Shown here one piece after another: positions 49,951 to 56,285 of a stretch of 64,000 bases of DNA; the stretch's first letter is position 1, and every line of letters begins with the position of its first letter. Where the stretch lies: contig NZ_VISR01000023.1 in NCBI RefSeq assembly GCF_007827595.1, positions 62,001-126,000 on the forward strand, given 5' to 3'. This DNA comes from Streptomyces sp. BK340 (GTDB lineage Bacteria > Actinomycetota > Actinomycetes > Streptomycetales > Streptomycetaceae). Position numbers and translations under genes: made by a program. The notes beneath the pieces were generated by a model, which was not told the DNA's origin, ran no database searches, and saw nothing but the letters and a program-made list of their open reading frames with translations.

Positions 49951-51318
49951 TCAGGCGGTACGGACCGTGAGCCCTGTGCTCCCGGCCGCGTCGAAGCCGT
50001 CGTCCACGGCGACGACGTCGCGGCCGGCCGCGTCCAGCAGGGAGGCGGCGATGGCGGCGCGCATACCGCCCGCGCAGTGCACCCACACCGTGCCCGCGGG
50101 GATCTCGTCGAGGCGGCGGTGCAGGGTGTGGACCGGTATGTGGACCGAGCCCTCGATGAAGCCGCCCGCCCGCTCCGCACTGCGCCGGACGTCGAGGACG
50201 ACGAGGCCGTCCGCCGGGTGCTGACCGGCGAGGTCCGCGAAGGTGGCCCGGGGGAAGGAGGCGAGGGCCTCGTTCTCGCGGACCCAGCCGCCCGGCTCCC
50301 CGGTGGCCGCGGCGGCAGGCCGGTCTATGCCCACGCGGACCAGCTCCCGCTGCGCTGCGGCGAGCTGCTCGGCGGACTCGGCGAGCAGCGTGACCGGCTT
50401 GCCCCACGGGATCAGCCAGGCGAGATAGGTGGCGAGCTGTCCCTCGGCCTCGAAGTTGACCGAGCCCGACACGTGCCCGGCGGCGAACGCGACCCGGTTG
50501 CGCAGGTCCACCACCCACTCCCCCGCGGCCAGCCGGCCGGCGATCTCGTCCGCGTCGGCCACGGCGGGCGGGGTCAGGTCGACCGGCGCGGGACCGGCGG
50601 CGTTGGCCGGACCCATGTGCGCGTAGTAGGCGGGGATGTCGCCCAGACCGGCCAGCAGGTCGGCGACGAAGGTGTCCACGTCCCGGGTGAGGGCCTCGTT
50701 CGAGGCCTTCTCCTTGCCGATCGTGCTGTACTCCCCCTCCGCCTGCGACGACGCGCAGAAGCTGCCGAAGCCGTGCGTGGGCAGCACCTCGGTGTCGTCG
50801 GGCAGCTCGGCGGCCAGGCGGTGCGCGGAGGCGTACTGCGCACGGGCGAGCCGCTCGGTCAGCCGCGGCTCCACGAGGTCCGGGCGGCCGACGGTGCCGA
50901 TCAGCAGGGAACCTCCGGTGAACACCGAGACCGCCGTCGCGCCCTCCTCCAGCACGTAGGAGGTGTGGTGCGGAGTGTGCCCGGGCGTTGCCACGGCACG
51001 CAGGGTCAGCCCGGCGGCGGCGTCGATCACCGTACGGTCGCCGTCCTCGACCGGCACGCGCTCGAAGGAGACGGCGGCCCCGGCGGGAACCAGATAGGCG
51101 GCGCCCGTGACCCGGGCCAGCTCCAGGCCGCCGGTGACGTAGTCGTTGTGGACGTGCGTCTCGACGACGTGCGAGATGCGCACCCCACGCCGGGCCGCCG
51201 TCGCGATCACCCGGTCGATGTCGCGCGGCGGGTCGACCGCCACCGCCGTCCGCTCGCCACCCGCCAGATAGCTGCGGTTGCCGAGCCCCGGCACCTCGAT
51301 CGTGTCGACGAAGAACAC
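49951..51318 (-). CDS. persulfide dioxygenase-rhodanese fusion (CstB-like)
   Basis: The 455-aa protein begins MFFVDTIEVPGLGNRSYL. Residues 1-240 form the metallo-beta-lactamase-fold persulfide dioxygenase: VETHVHNDYVTGG, ATPGHTPHHTSYV, FTGGSLLIGTVGRPDL and THGFGSFCAS. Two rhodanese domains follow. The first (about 250-345) lacks the active cysteine (VTLLAESAEQ); the second (about 365-450) has it in VWVHCAGGMRAA. This is the CstB architecture that oxidises persulfides to sulfite or thiosulfate. The gene heads the operon, directly after the twin palindromic operators. Confidence 0.93.
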   Translation of the reverse strand: MFFVDTIEVPGLGNRSYLAGGERTAVAVDPPRDIDRVIATAARRGVRISHVVETHVHNDYVTGGLELARVTGAAYLVPAGAAVSFERVPVEDGDRTVIDAAAGLTLRAVATPGHTPHHTSYVLEEGATAVSVFTGGSLLIGTVGRPDLVEPRLTERLARAQYASAHRLAAELPDDTEVLPTHGFGSFCASSQAEGEYSTIGKEKASNEALTRDVDTFVADLLAGLGDIPAYYAHMGPANAAGPAPVDLTPPAVADADEIAGRLAAGEWVVDLRNRVAFAAGHVSGSVNFEAEGQLATYLAWLIPWGKPVTLLAESAEQLAAAQRELVRVGIDRPAAAATGEPGGWVRENEALASFPRATFADLAGQHPADGLVVLDVRRSAERAGGFIEGSVHIPVHTLHRRLDEIPAGTVWVHCAGGMRAAIAASLLDAAGRDVVAVDDGFDAAGSTGLTVRTA

Positions 51319-51354
51319 GAGGTACTCCCTTCCATCGAACGTCCCTCGAAGAAT

Positions 51355-51402
51355 TACCCCCGGGGGTATGTCTTCGACAGTACACGATTACCCCCGGGGG
51401 TA
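51355..51402 (-). promoter_or_regulatory. twin CsoR/CstR-type operators
   Basis: TACCCCCGGGGGTA occurs twice, at 51355-51368 and 51389-51402, 34 bp apart start to start, in an otherwise AT-containing stretch 37 bp upstream of the dioxygenase gene. Both are perfect 14-bp palindromes and match the operator beside the cstR gene. They should bring this unit under the same repressor. Confidence 0.85.
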
Positions 51403-51529
51403 TCTTCGAGGGAGCCGACTCGACCGATCCGCCCCCCTTCGGTCAGTGCCGGGTGAAACCATGGAGGCGTACGAGGCGTACTCGGTGTACGAGGCGAACG
51501 GGGGGCGAGTGGCGAGCGACGGACGTGGC

Positions 51530-52046
51530 AGGCGTGCCGAGGCCCGTGACCACCCCGGGATCGAACTACCCCTGATGCCCGCCTGTTCCGGGCACCTGCG
51601 GCAGTGGCTGGACGACGGGGCCCTCGACGTCTCGGGGCGGGCTGGGTGCCGAGCCGGACATCGTCGTCCAGACCTACTCCATGCGGGTGCAGCGCCAGCT
51701 CGTCCTGGCCGGGCACGGCTGGACCGTCCCGCCCGGCGTCGGTATCGCGGCGGACCTCACCTTCGGCGCACTGCGCGCCGACGGTTGAACGGCTCGCCGA
51801 GCCCGACGTGTGGCGCGTGGCCCGTGGCCCGTGGCCCGTGGCCCGTGGCCCGTGACCCGTGGCGCGTGGCCCGTGGCCCGTGCCACCCCGAGATCCGGGC
51901 GCACACCGCCCGCCGTGGAGGTCGTCGCGCGCGAGTTGGTGCGGCGGATCGGCACCGAGGTGACCGGCGACCGCCGGCGCTCCGCCCAGCTCCCGGGAAC
52001 CATCGCCGCCGAGCCCAGCGCCCCGTACACCGCACCTGCACCGAAA
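51530..52046 (+). pseudogene. decayed LysR-type regulator, effector-domain fragments
   Basis: Pieces of a LysR effector-binding domain appear in different frames. First comes ARDHPGIELPLMPACSGHLRQWLDDGALDV up to 51630, then GLGAEPDIVVQTYSMRVQRQLVLAGHGWTVPPGVGIAADLTFGALR in a second frame to a TGA at 51788. A short LAEPDVWR follows in a third, then after a tandem repeat PRSGRTPPAVEVVARELVRRIG. No HTH start is found upstream. At least two frameshifts, a lost N-terminus and a repeat insertion make it a clear pseudogene. The hydrolase gene downstream was probably its target. Confidence 0.75.
51816..51878 (+). repeat. heptanucleotide tandem repeat (CGTGGCC)9
   Basis: Nine head-to-tail 7-bp units begin at 51816. 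Seven are exactly CGTGGCC, the sixth is CGTGACC and the seventh CGTGGCG, and a partial unit flanks each end. The array sits where a LysR C-terminal domain should continue and adds about 21 codons. As 7 is not a multiple of 3, copy-number change would alter the frame. Confidence 0.9.
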
Positions 52047-52053
52047 GGCCGTC

Positions 52054-52512
52054 ATGTCCGACACCGAGTCGCCACTCGCCGGCTACGCGCACGCCGAGGA
52101 CGGCACCGCCCTCGCCTGTCAGCGCCGAGGCACCGGCTTTCCGCTCGTGCTCCTCGCCGGGCAGGCGAACAATCACCACTGGTGGGACGGCCTACGCGAG
52201 GACTTCCACGGCACACACTCCACGATCACCCTGGACTACCGGGGCACCGGAGCGAGCGACAAGCCCCAAGGCGGCTATTCGACCCGCCAGTTCGCCGAGG
52301 ACGTGATCGCCGTCCTCGACCACCTCGGCATCGAGCGGGCCGACGTCTACGGCACCTCCATGGGTGGCCGAGTCGCCCAGTGGGTGGCTGCCGACCATCC
52401 GGAGCGGGTCCGTCCCGGCGCCCGGCACGCCTACTTCGAGGAGTGCCGCCCCGAGGCGAGCGCGCTGGTGGCGGCCTTCCTCGGGCATGAGGAGCAGCCG
52501 GATCGTGAGTAG
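52054..52512 (+). CDS. alpha/beta hydrolase with internal deletion
   Basis: The 152-aa product starts MSDTESPLAGYAHAEDGTALACQ and keeps a good N-terminal half: FPLVLLAGQANNHHWWDGL, LDYRGTGASDKPQGGYSTRQFAEDVIAVLD and the nucleophile elbow DVYGTSMGGRVAQWVAADHPERVR. It then passes directly to PGARHAYFEECRPEASALVAAFLG, the segment with the catalytic histidine that ends such proteins. About 100 residues, including the cap and the catalytic acid, are missing without a frameshift. It is probably inactive, or a minimal variant. It sits after the LysR remnant, which suits a decaying regulator-target pair. Confidence 0.7.
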   Translation: MSDTESPLAGYAHAEDGTALACQRRGTGFPLVLLAGQANNHHWWDGLREDFHGTHSTITLDYRGTGASDKPQGGYSTRQFAEDVIAVLDHLGIERADVYGTSMGGRVAQWVAADHPERVRPGARHAYFEECRPEASALVAAFLGHEEQPDRE

Positions 52513-52533
52513 TCGAATGAGGTCCGACGTTGC

Positions 52534-52836
52534 TCAACGGCCTTCGGCGTCAGGCGCGTTCTGCTCGTTCGTCACCTCGACGGCTGCGGCCCGGGCTCGG
52601 CGGCGGCCCAGCAAGGCGCATCCCACACTCACCACGCCGATGGCGATGACCTTTGCGGCCCCGTAATAGCCGAACGCCTGCTCCTCCGAGGTGCCGGGCA
52701 GCCGGAGAAAGACCCATGCTGCCGCGAGACCTCCGAAGACGATCAGTGCGACAGCCCCCCACGTCCCGAGATCCGCCCACCAGGGCGCCGCGGCGTAACC
52801 CCGCTCGTCGGTCTGCTCAACGTCCTTGTCGGCCAC
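52534..52836 (-). CDS. small two-helix membrane protein, 100 aa
   Basis: The start is MADKDVEQTDERGYAAAPWW. Two hydrophobic helices follow (TWGAVALIVFGGLAAAWVFLRL and GAAKVIAIGVVSVGCALLG) with a basic RRRARA stop and an acidic tail. I do not recognise it. It converges with the truncated hydrolase gene at 21 bp. The next minus-strand gene, 241 bp upstream, is PadR. Confidence 0.6.
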   Translation of the reverse strand: MADKDVEQTDERGYAAAPWWADLGTWGAVALIVFGGLAAAWVFLRLPGTSEEQAFGYYGAAKVIAIGVVSVGCALLGRRRARAAAVEVTNEQNAPDAEGR

Positions 52837-52890
52837 GGTCTGTTCTCCTGGGCGTGTGGTGACGGTCGCGCGGGAAGACGCGGACCGAGC

Positions 52891-52919
52891 GTGAAAGGTT
52901 CACCGGGGCGAACCTTCAC
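52891..52919. repeat. inverted repeat in the gap between the membrane-protein and PadR genes
   Basis: GTGAAAGGTTC (52891-52901) is almost the complement of GAACCTTCAC (52910-52919), with one unpaired A. It is 55 bp upstream of the small membrane-protein gene. It could be an operator or a terminator. An 11-bp unit CAACTGGACGG is repeated in tandem at 53049-53070 nearby; nothing else is seen in this 241-bp gap. Confidence 0.4.
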
Positions 52920-53077
52920 TGCGGCGAACACCTCATGGGCATCGTCACGTTGGCCGCCATCGGCGCCAAGCAGCCACCCGACCTGACCCCGTGGTGATCG
53001 AGGTCCCGATCCTCCTGCCGACCCAGCCCGCCGAGCACCGCAGGACGCCAACTGGACGGCAACTGGACGGCAATGAC

Positions 53078-53662
53078 TCAAGAACCCTCGGCCCGCGCGG
53101 AGAGCGCCGCGCTGCGCTGGTCGAGCCGCTTCAGAGCGTCCTCGCCCCACCGGAGGTTGTCCTGCTCGAGTGACAGGCCACGCAGCAGGGTGAGGTAGGG
53201 GCCGATCCGTTCGGCGGTGGTGAAGTAGTCGTCCTCGGTGCGGCCGGCCAGCAGCCGCTCCCGCATACGCTCGAAGCGGACGATCTTGGACGCGGCCAGT
53301 TCCATGCGCTGGGAGATCGCCGCACGGACGGCCTGGAGATCGCCGACGTCGACACACTGGACCTTGACCAGCAGTTCGTCCCTGATCGCGGTCGGCTTGG
53401 CCGGAGGTTCGGTGGTGTAGGCGTGCACGGCCGTGTACCCGGCCTCGGTGAGCGAGTAGAGCCGTTTGTTGGGCCTGCGCTCCTGCTGGACGAAACGAGC
53501 GGCGACGAGACCCTCGCCCTCCATGCGCTCCAACTCGCGGTAGATCTGCTGCGGCGTGGCCATCCAGAAGTTGGCGACCGAGGACTGGAACCCCTTCGCG
53601 AGGTCGTACCCGGACGCCTCGCCCTCCAAGAGCGCGGCCATCACCGCGTTGCGCAGAGCCAT
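53078..53662 (-). CDS. PadR-family transcriptional regulator
   Basis: ATG 53662 (MALRNAVMAALLEGEASGYDLAKGF) gives 194 aa with the PadR winged helix (ANFWMATPQQIYRELERMEGEGLVAARFVQQERRPNKRLYSLTEAG) and a long C-terminal helical dimerisation domain of the Vir_act_alpha_C kind. It responds to phenolic or hydrophobic ligands in known members. The start lies 14 bp from a 46-bp palindrome, which very likely includes its operator and promoter. Confidence 0.9.
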   Translation of the reverse strand: MALRNAVMAALLEGEASGYDLAKGFQSSVANFWMATPQQIYRELERMEGEGLVAARFVQQERRPNKRLYSLTEAGYTAVHAYTTEPPAKPTAIRDELLVKVQCVDVGDLQAVRAAISQRMELAASKIVRFERMRERLLAGRTEDDYFTTAERIGPYLTLLRGLSLEQDNLRWGEDALKRLDQRSAALSARAEGS

Positions 53663-53675
53663 GGGGGTCAATTTA

Positions 53676-53721
53676 GCACCGGATGAGAATATTCAACTGG
53701 TTGAATATTCTCATCCGGTGC
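53676..53721. promoter_or_regulatory. 46-bp near-perfect palindrome at the PadR gene
   Basis: Positions 53676-53697 and 53700-53721 are exact 22-bp reverse complements around a 2-bp TG centre. The middle part is AT-rich (GAATATTCAAC and its mate). It ends 14 bp from the PadR start. PadR operators are dyads of some 16-20 bp, so this may hold an extended or double site, or be a structured mRNA leader. Confidence 0.75.
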
Positions 53722-53891
53722 CACACCGCGATCAGGCGGGGACCGCGAACCTCTCCGACTCATCGGCCTGCTACGGGATGCGGTGCAGGCCCTTGCAGCA
53801 GGAAGGTCATGCTGTGCTCAGCTGGGAAATGACGGCGGTCGTGAGGCGGACGGCCCTGTTGTCGCATCCACCGGAAGAGGACAGTGCTTGA

Positions 53892-54251
53892 TCACAGCCT
53901 GGTGGCCAGCCAGATGATCACGACCGCAGTAGCGACGAGCCCGGCGTTCAGTGCGATCCGGCGGTCTTCGCCCATAAGGTGGACGGTGATCGCGCCCGCC
54001 TGCAGGAGTACGAAGCCGATGGCCGCGGCCGACGCCAGCGCGGGAGCGATGCCGGTCAGCGGCGGCAGGATCAGGCCGGTCGCGCCGAGTATTTCGACCA
54101 CGCCCAGCGCCCTGAGGGCAGGCAGGGGTACGCGGTCGACCCAGGCCATCATCGGTCGGAGTTGATCACGGCTGCGGATCACCTTCAGCGTGCCTGCGTA
54201 GAAGTAGAAGAGCGCGAGCAGTCCCGCGACGATCCAATAGGCGATGTTCAT
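53892..54251 (-). CDS. DoxX-family membrane protein
   Basis: The 119-aa product has four hydrophobic helices and the family start MNIAYWIVAGLLALFYFYAGTLKVIRSRDQLR, then VEILGATGLILPPLTGIAPALASAAAIGFVLLQAGAITVHL. DoxX-like proteins are small integral membrane proteins of mostly unknown function, some linked to thiol stress. It lies 69 bp downstream of the cupin gene on the same strand. The 170 bp between it and the PadR palindrome holds no evident gene. Confidence 0.88.
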   Translation of the reverse strand: MNIAYWIVAGLLALFYFYAGTLKVIRSRDQLRPMMAWVDRVPLPALRALGVVEILGATGLILPPLTGIAPALASAAAIGFVLLQAGAITVHLMGEDRRIALNAGLVATAVVIIWLATRL

Positions 54252-54320
54252 GGTTCCCGTTCATGGGCCACCGGTTCACGGGGACCCGTCGATTGGCCCT
54301 GCTGTGCTGTGCCGTCGGGT

Positions 54321-54815
54321 TCAGGCGAGGTCGGTGGCGGGCTCGGTCGCGTAGCGGCTCATCGCGTCGATGTTGGCCTGCGGCGTCAGCGGCCGACCGC
54401 CGGCGAGCACTTCCTGGAGTTCTCGGAAGTACTGCACGTACAGGTCGGGAGTGAATGTGCTGAGCATGACGGCGGGTTGGTCGGTCGGGTTGGCGAAGGT
54501 GTGCGGGGTACCGGGCGGAACCATGACGAGCGTGCCCTTGGTGGCGTCGTACTCCTCGTCCCCGACGCTGAACCGCACGGTCCCGGACAGGATGTAGAAG
54601 CCCTCGTCGTGTCGGGCATGGCGGTGCTGCGGCGGTCCCTGGGTGTGCGGGGCAAGGACGGACTCGGCGATCGCGAGTCGGTGCCCGGTGTGGCTGCCGT
54701 CCTCCAGAACGCGCATGTGCGTGGTGCCCAGAACGATCATCTCGCCGTCGCCGGGACCCACCACCGAGACAGCGGAGTCGATCTGCGGCTCGCTGGTCTT
54801 CGCTTCTTCGTTCAT
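54321..54815 (-). CDS. cupin-domain protein
   Basis: ATG 54815 (MNEEAKTSEPQIDSAVSVV) gives 164 aa. A single cupin barrel has PQHRHARHDEGFYILSGTVRFSVGD (the HxHx(3-4)E metal motif) and VPPGTPHTFANPTDQPAVML (second histidine motif). It could be a dioxygenase, isomerase or sensor. It is divergent from a LysR gene, 81 bp apart, with a LysR-type dyad between, so it is the probable target. DoxX follows on the same strand. Confidence 0.88.
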   Translation of the reverse strand: MNEEAKTSEPQIDSAVSVVGPGDGEMIVLGTTHMRVLEDGSHTGHRLAIAESVLAPHTQGPPQHRHARHDEGFYILSGTVRFSVGDEEYDATKGTLVMVPPGTPHTFANPTDQPAVMLSTFTPDLYVQYFRELQEVLAGGRPLTPQANIDAMSRYATEPATDLA

Positions 54816-54872
54816 GCTCACGAGTGCATCGCCGGGGACCTGCCGGTGTCCAACACCCATCCCGCAACGCCG

Positions 54873-54887
54873 ATACCTCGTGGGTAT
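54873..54887. promoter_or_regulatory. candidate LysR operator
   Basis: ATACC-TCGTG-GGTAT, an inverted repeat with a T-N11-A core, lies between the divergent cupin and LysR genes, 10 bp before the LysR start. It fits the LysR-box pattern. Confidence 0.55.
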
Positions 54888-54896
54888 TGTTGCAGC

Positions 54897-55748
54897 GTGG
54901 AGCTACGGACCTTGCGCTACTTCGTTGCGGTCGCCGAGGAACTCCACTTCGGCCGGGCCGCCACCCGACTGCACATGAGTCAGCCGCCGCTGAGCCGGGC
55001 GATCAAGCAGCTGGAGGCCGATGTCGGGGCCCTGCTGTTCGCCCGCTCGCCTACGGGGGTCACGCTCACTCCGGTGGGCTCGTTGCTGCTCGACGAGGCG
55101 CGCGCCCTACTCGACCATGCCGACCGAGTCCGGGTACGCGTGAGCGCGGCGGCCGGCGCCGCGACCATCACCATCGGCATCCTGGGCGACGGCACCGACC
55201 CGGGAGTGGCCAGGCTGGCCGCCGCCTACCGCCGAGGCCACCCCGGCCTCGACATCCGCATCCGCGACACCGATCTGACCGACCCGACCTGCGGGCTGCG
55301 CGCCGGACTGGTCGACGTCGCGCTGACTCGGGCGCCGTTCGACGAGACCGCCCTGACGGTGCGTGCACTGCGGACCGATCCGGTCGGCGTGGTCCTGCGC
55401 GCCGACGATCCGCTGGCCCGCCGCGACGGGCTGCGGCTGGCCGAGCTGAACGACCGCCGCTGGTTCCAGTTCCCGCAGGGCACCGACCCCATCTGGCAGT
55501 CGTACTGGAACGGTGGCAGGCCGCGCGAGGGCCCAGTGGTGCGGGCCGTCCAGGAATGCCTGCAGGCCGTGCTGTGGAACGGCACGGTCGGTCTGGCCCC
55601 GCTCGGACACGACCTGCCCGCGGAGCTGGCCGTGGTACCGCTGATCGACATACCGCCGAGCCGAGTGGTGGCGGTGTGGAACGAGGGTGACACCAACCCG
55701 TTGATCCGATCCTTCATCGAGATCGCGACAGCCGCGTACCGCCACTGA
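54897..55748 (+). CDS. LysR-family transcriptional regulator
   Basis: GTG 54897 (VELRTLRYFVAVAEELHFGRAATRLHMSQPPLSRAIKQLE) gives 283 aa. The winged helix is complete, and the effector domain (ITIGILGDGTDPGVARLAAAYRRGHPGLDIRI onward) is of ordinary length. It has no clear ribosome-binding site, so a leaderless transcript starting at or near GTG is possible. Regulation of the divergent cupin-DoxX unit is inferred. Confidence 0.92.
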   Translation: MELRTLRYFVAVAEELHFGRAATRLHMSQPPLSRAIKQLEADVGALLFARSPTGVTLTPVGSLLLDEARALLDHADRVRVRVSAAAGAATITIGILGDGTDPGVARLAAAYRRGHPGLDIRIRDTDLTDPTCGLRAGLVDVALTRAPFDETALTVRALRTDPVGVVLRADDPLARRDGLRLAELNDRRWFQFPQGTDPIWQSYWNGGRPREGPVVRAVQECLQAVLWNGTVGLAPLGHDLPAELAVVPLIDIPPSRVVAVWNEGDTNPLIRSFIEIATAAYRH

Positions 55749-55783
55749 GCACCGGCAACCAGTGCTGCCGCATCGATCGCGCA

Positions 55784-55799
55784 ATAAGAAATTGCTTAT
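55784..55799. promoter_or_regulatory. dyad ATAAG-N6-CTTAT after the LysR gene
   Basis: A 5-bp inverted repeat in an AT-rich patch 36 bp after the LysR stop. It could be the LysR terminator or an operator for the downstream trypco1-STAND unit. It marks the beginning of a stretch of lower GC running to 55940. Confidence 0.35.
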
Positions 55800-55908
55800 G
55801 GGCACCGCCGCGACTGTGCTGGAGCGTATTTTACGACATCTCCTCGCGCCGCACCGACCTGGGCTTTTCGCCGTGCGAGAAGGCGAGAAATTGGATAATT
55901 TTGTTTGT

Positions 55909-55926
55909 ATATCCCCACCGGGATAT
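55909..55926 (+). promoter_or_regulatory. dyad ATATCCC-CACC-GGGATAT before the trypco1-like gene
   Basis: A perfect 7-bp inverted repeat with a 4-bp centre that ends 10 bp before the ATG at 55937. It lies inside the only markedly AT-rich stretch of this region (about 55880-55930), which is the probable promoter of the two-gene system. It may be an operator or a hairpin controlling ribosome access. Confidence 0.5.
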
Positions 55927-55936
55927 TGAGTGGGTT

Positions 55937-56271
55937 ATGCAGGCTCTTGCGTGTTTTCCACTGGAAGGCGGGGGCTCAACTCTGATCCAAGCCACGGATA
56001 AGCTCCACCGGCTGGTCCGGTCAAGGCCGGACCAGCCGGTGAGGTGGTCCACGAATTGCCAGTGAGTCTGCAGGCGGCGCCGGCTGCGGTTAGGGATATG
56101 GCTCGGGCGGCGTTGGAACGGTTGTGGCAGGCGAGTCCGGACGAGGTCGGCACCGAGTTCGGGGTGGACCTGGCAGCTAAGGCCGACGCGGTGATCGCCA
56201 AGAGTGAGGCAGGCCGCCATCTGAAGGTGACCGTGGCCTGGCACGCCGCATCCGACGACGCTGCCAACTGA
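55937..56271 (+). pseudogene. trypsin-co-occurring (CU044_2847/trypco1-like) protein, frameshifted
   Basis: ATG 55937 opens MQALACFPLEGGGSTLIQATDKLHRLVRSRPDQPV, which resembles the N-terminal strand pair of the family. The rest, EVVHELPVSLQAAPAAVRDMARAALERL, then SPDEVGTEFGVDLAAKADAVIAKSEAGRHLKVTVAW, continues in the frame from 56041. The span is 335 nt, so one base is missing, most simply a G in CCGGTG(G)AGG near 56038. The repaired protein would be about 111 aa, the usual size. Members of this family sit beside trypsin-STAND genes and are thought to be partners of the protease. A start at GTG 56044 would give only the C-terminal 75 residues. The STAND gene begins 14 bp after the stop. Confidence 0.7.
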
Positions 56272-56285
56272 CTTGCGGGGTATCG

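Noticed and set aside
51816..51878. CRISPR-like repeat array
   Set aside because: Units are 7 bp and contiguous, with no spacers; it is a simple tandem repeat.
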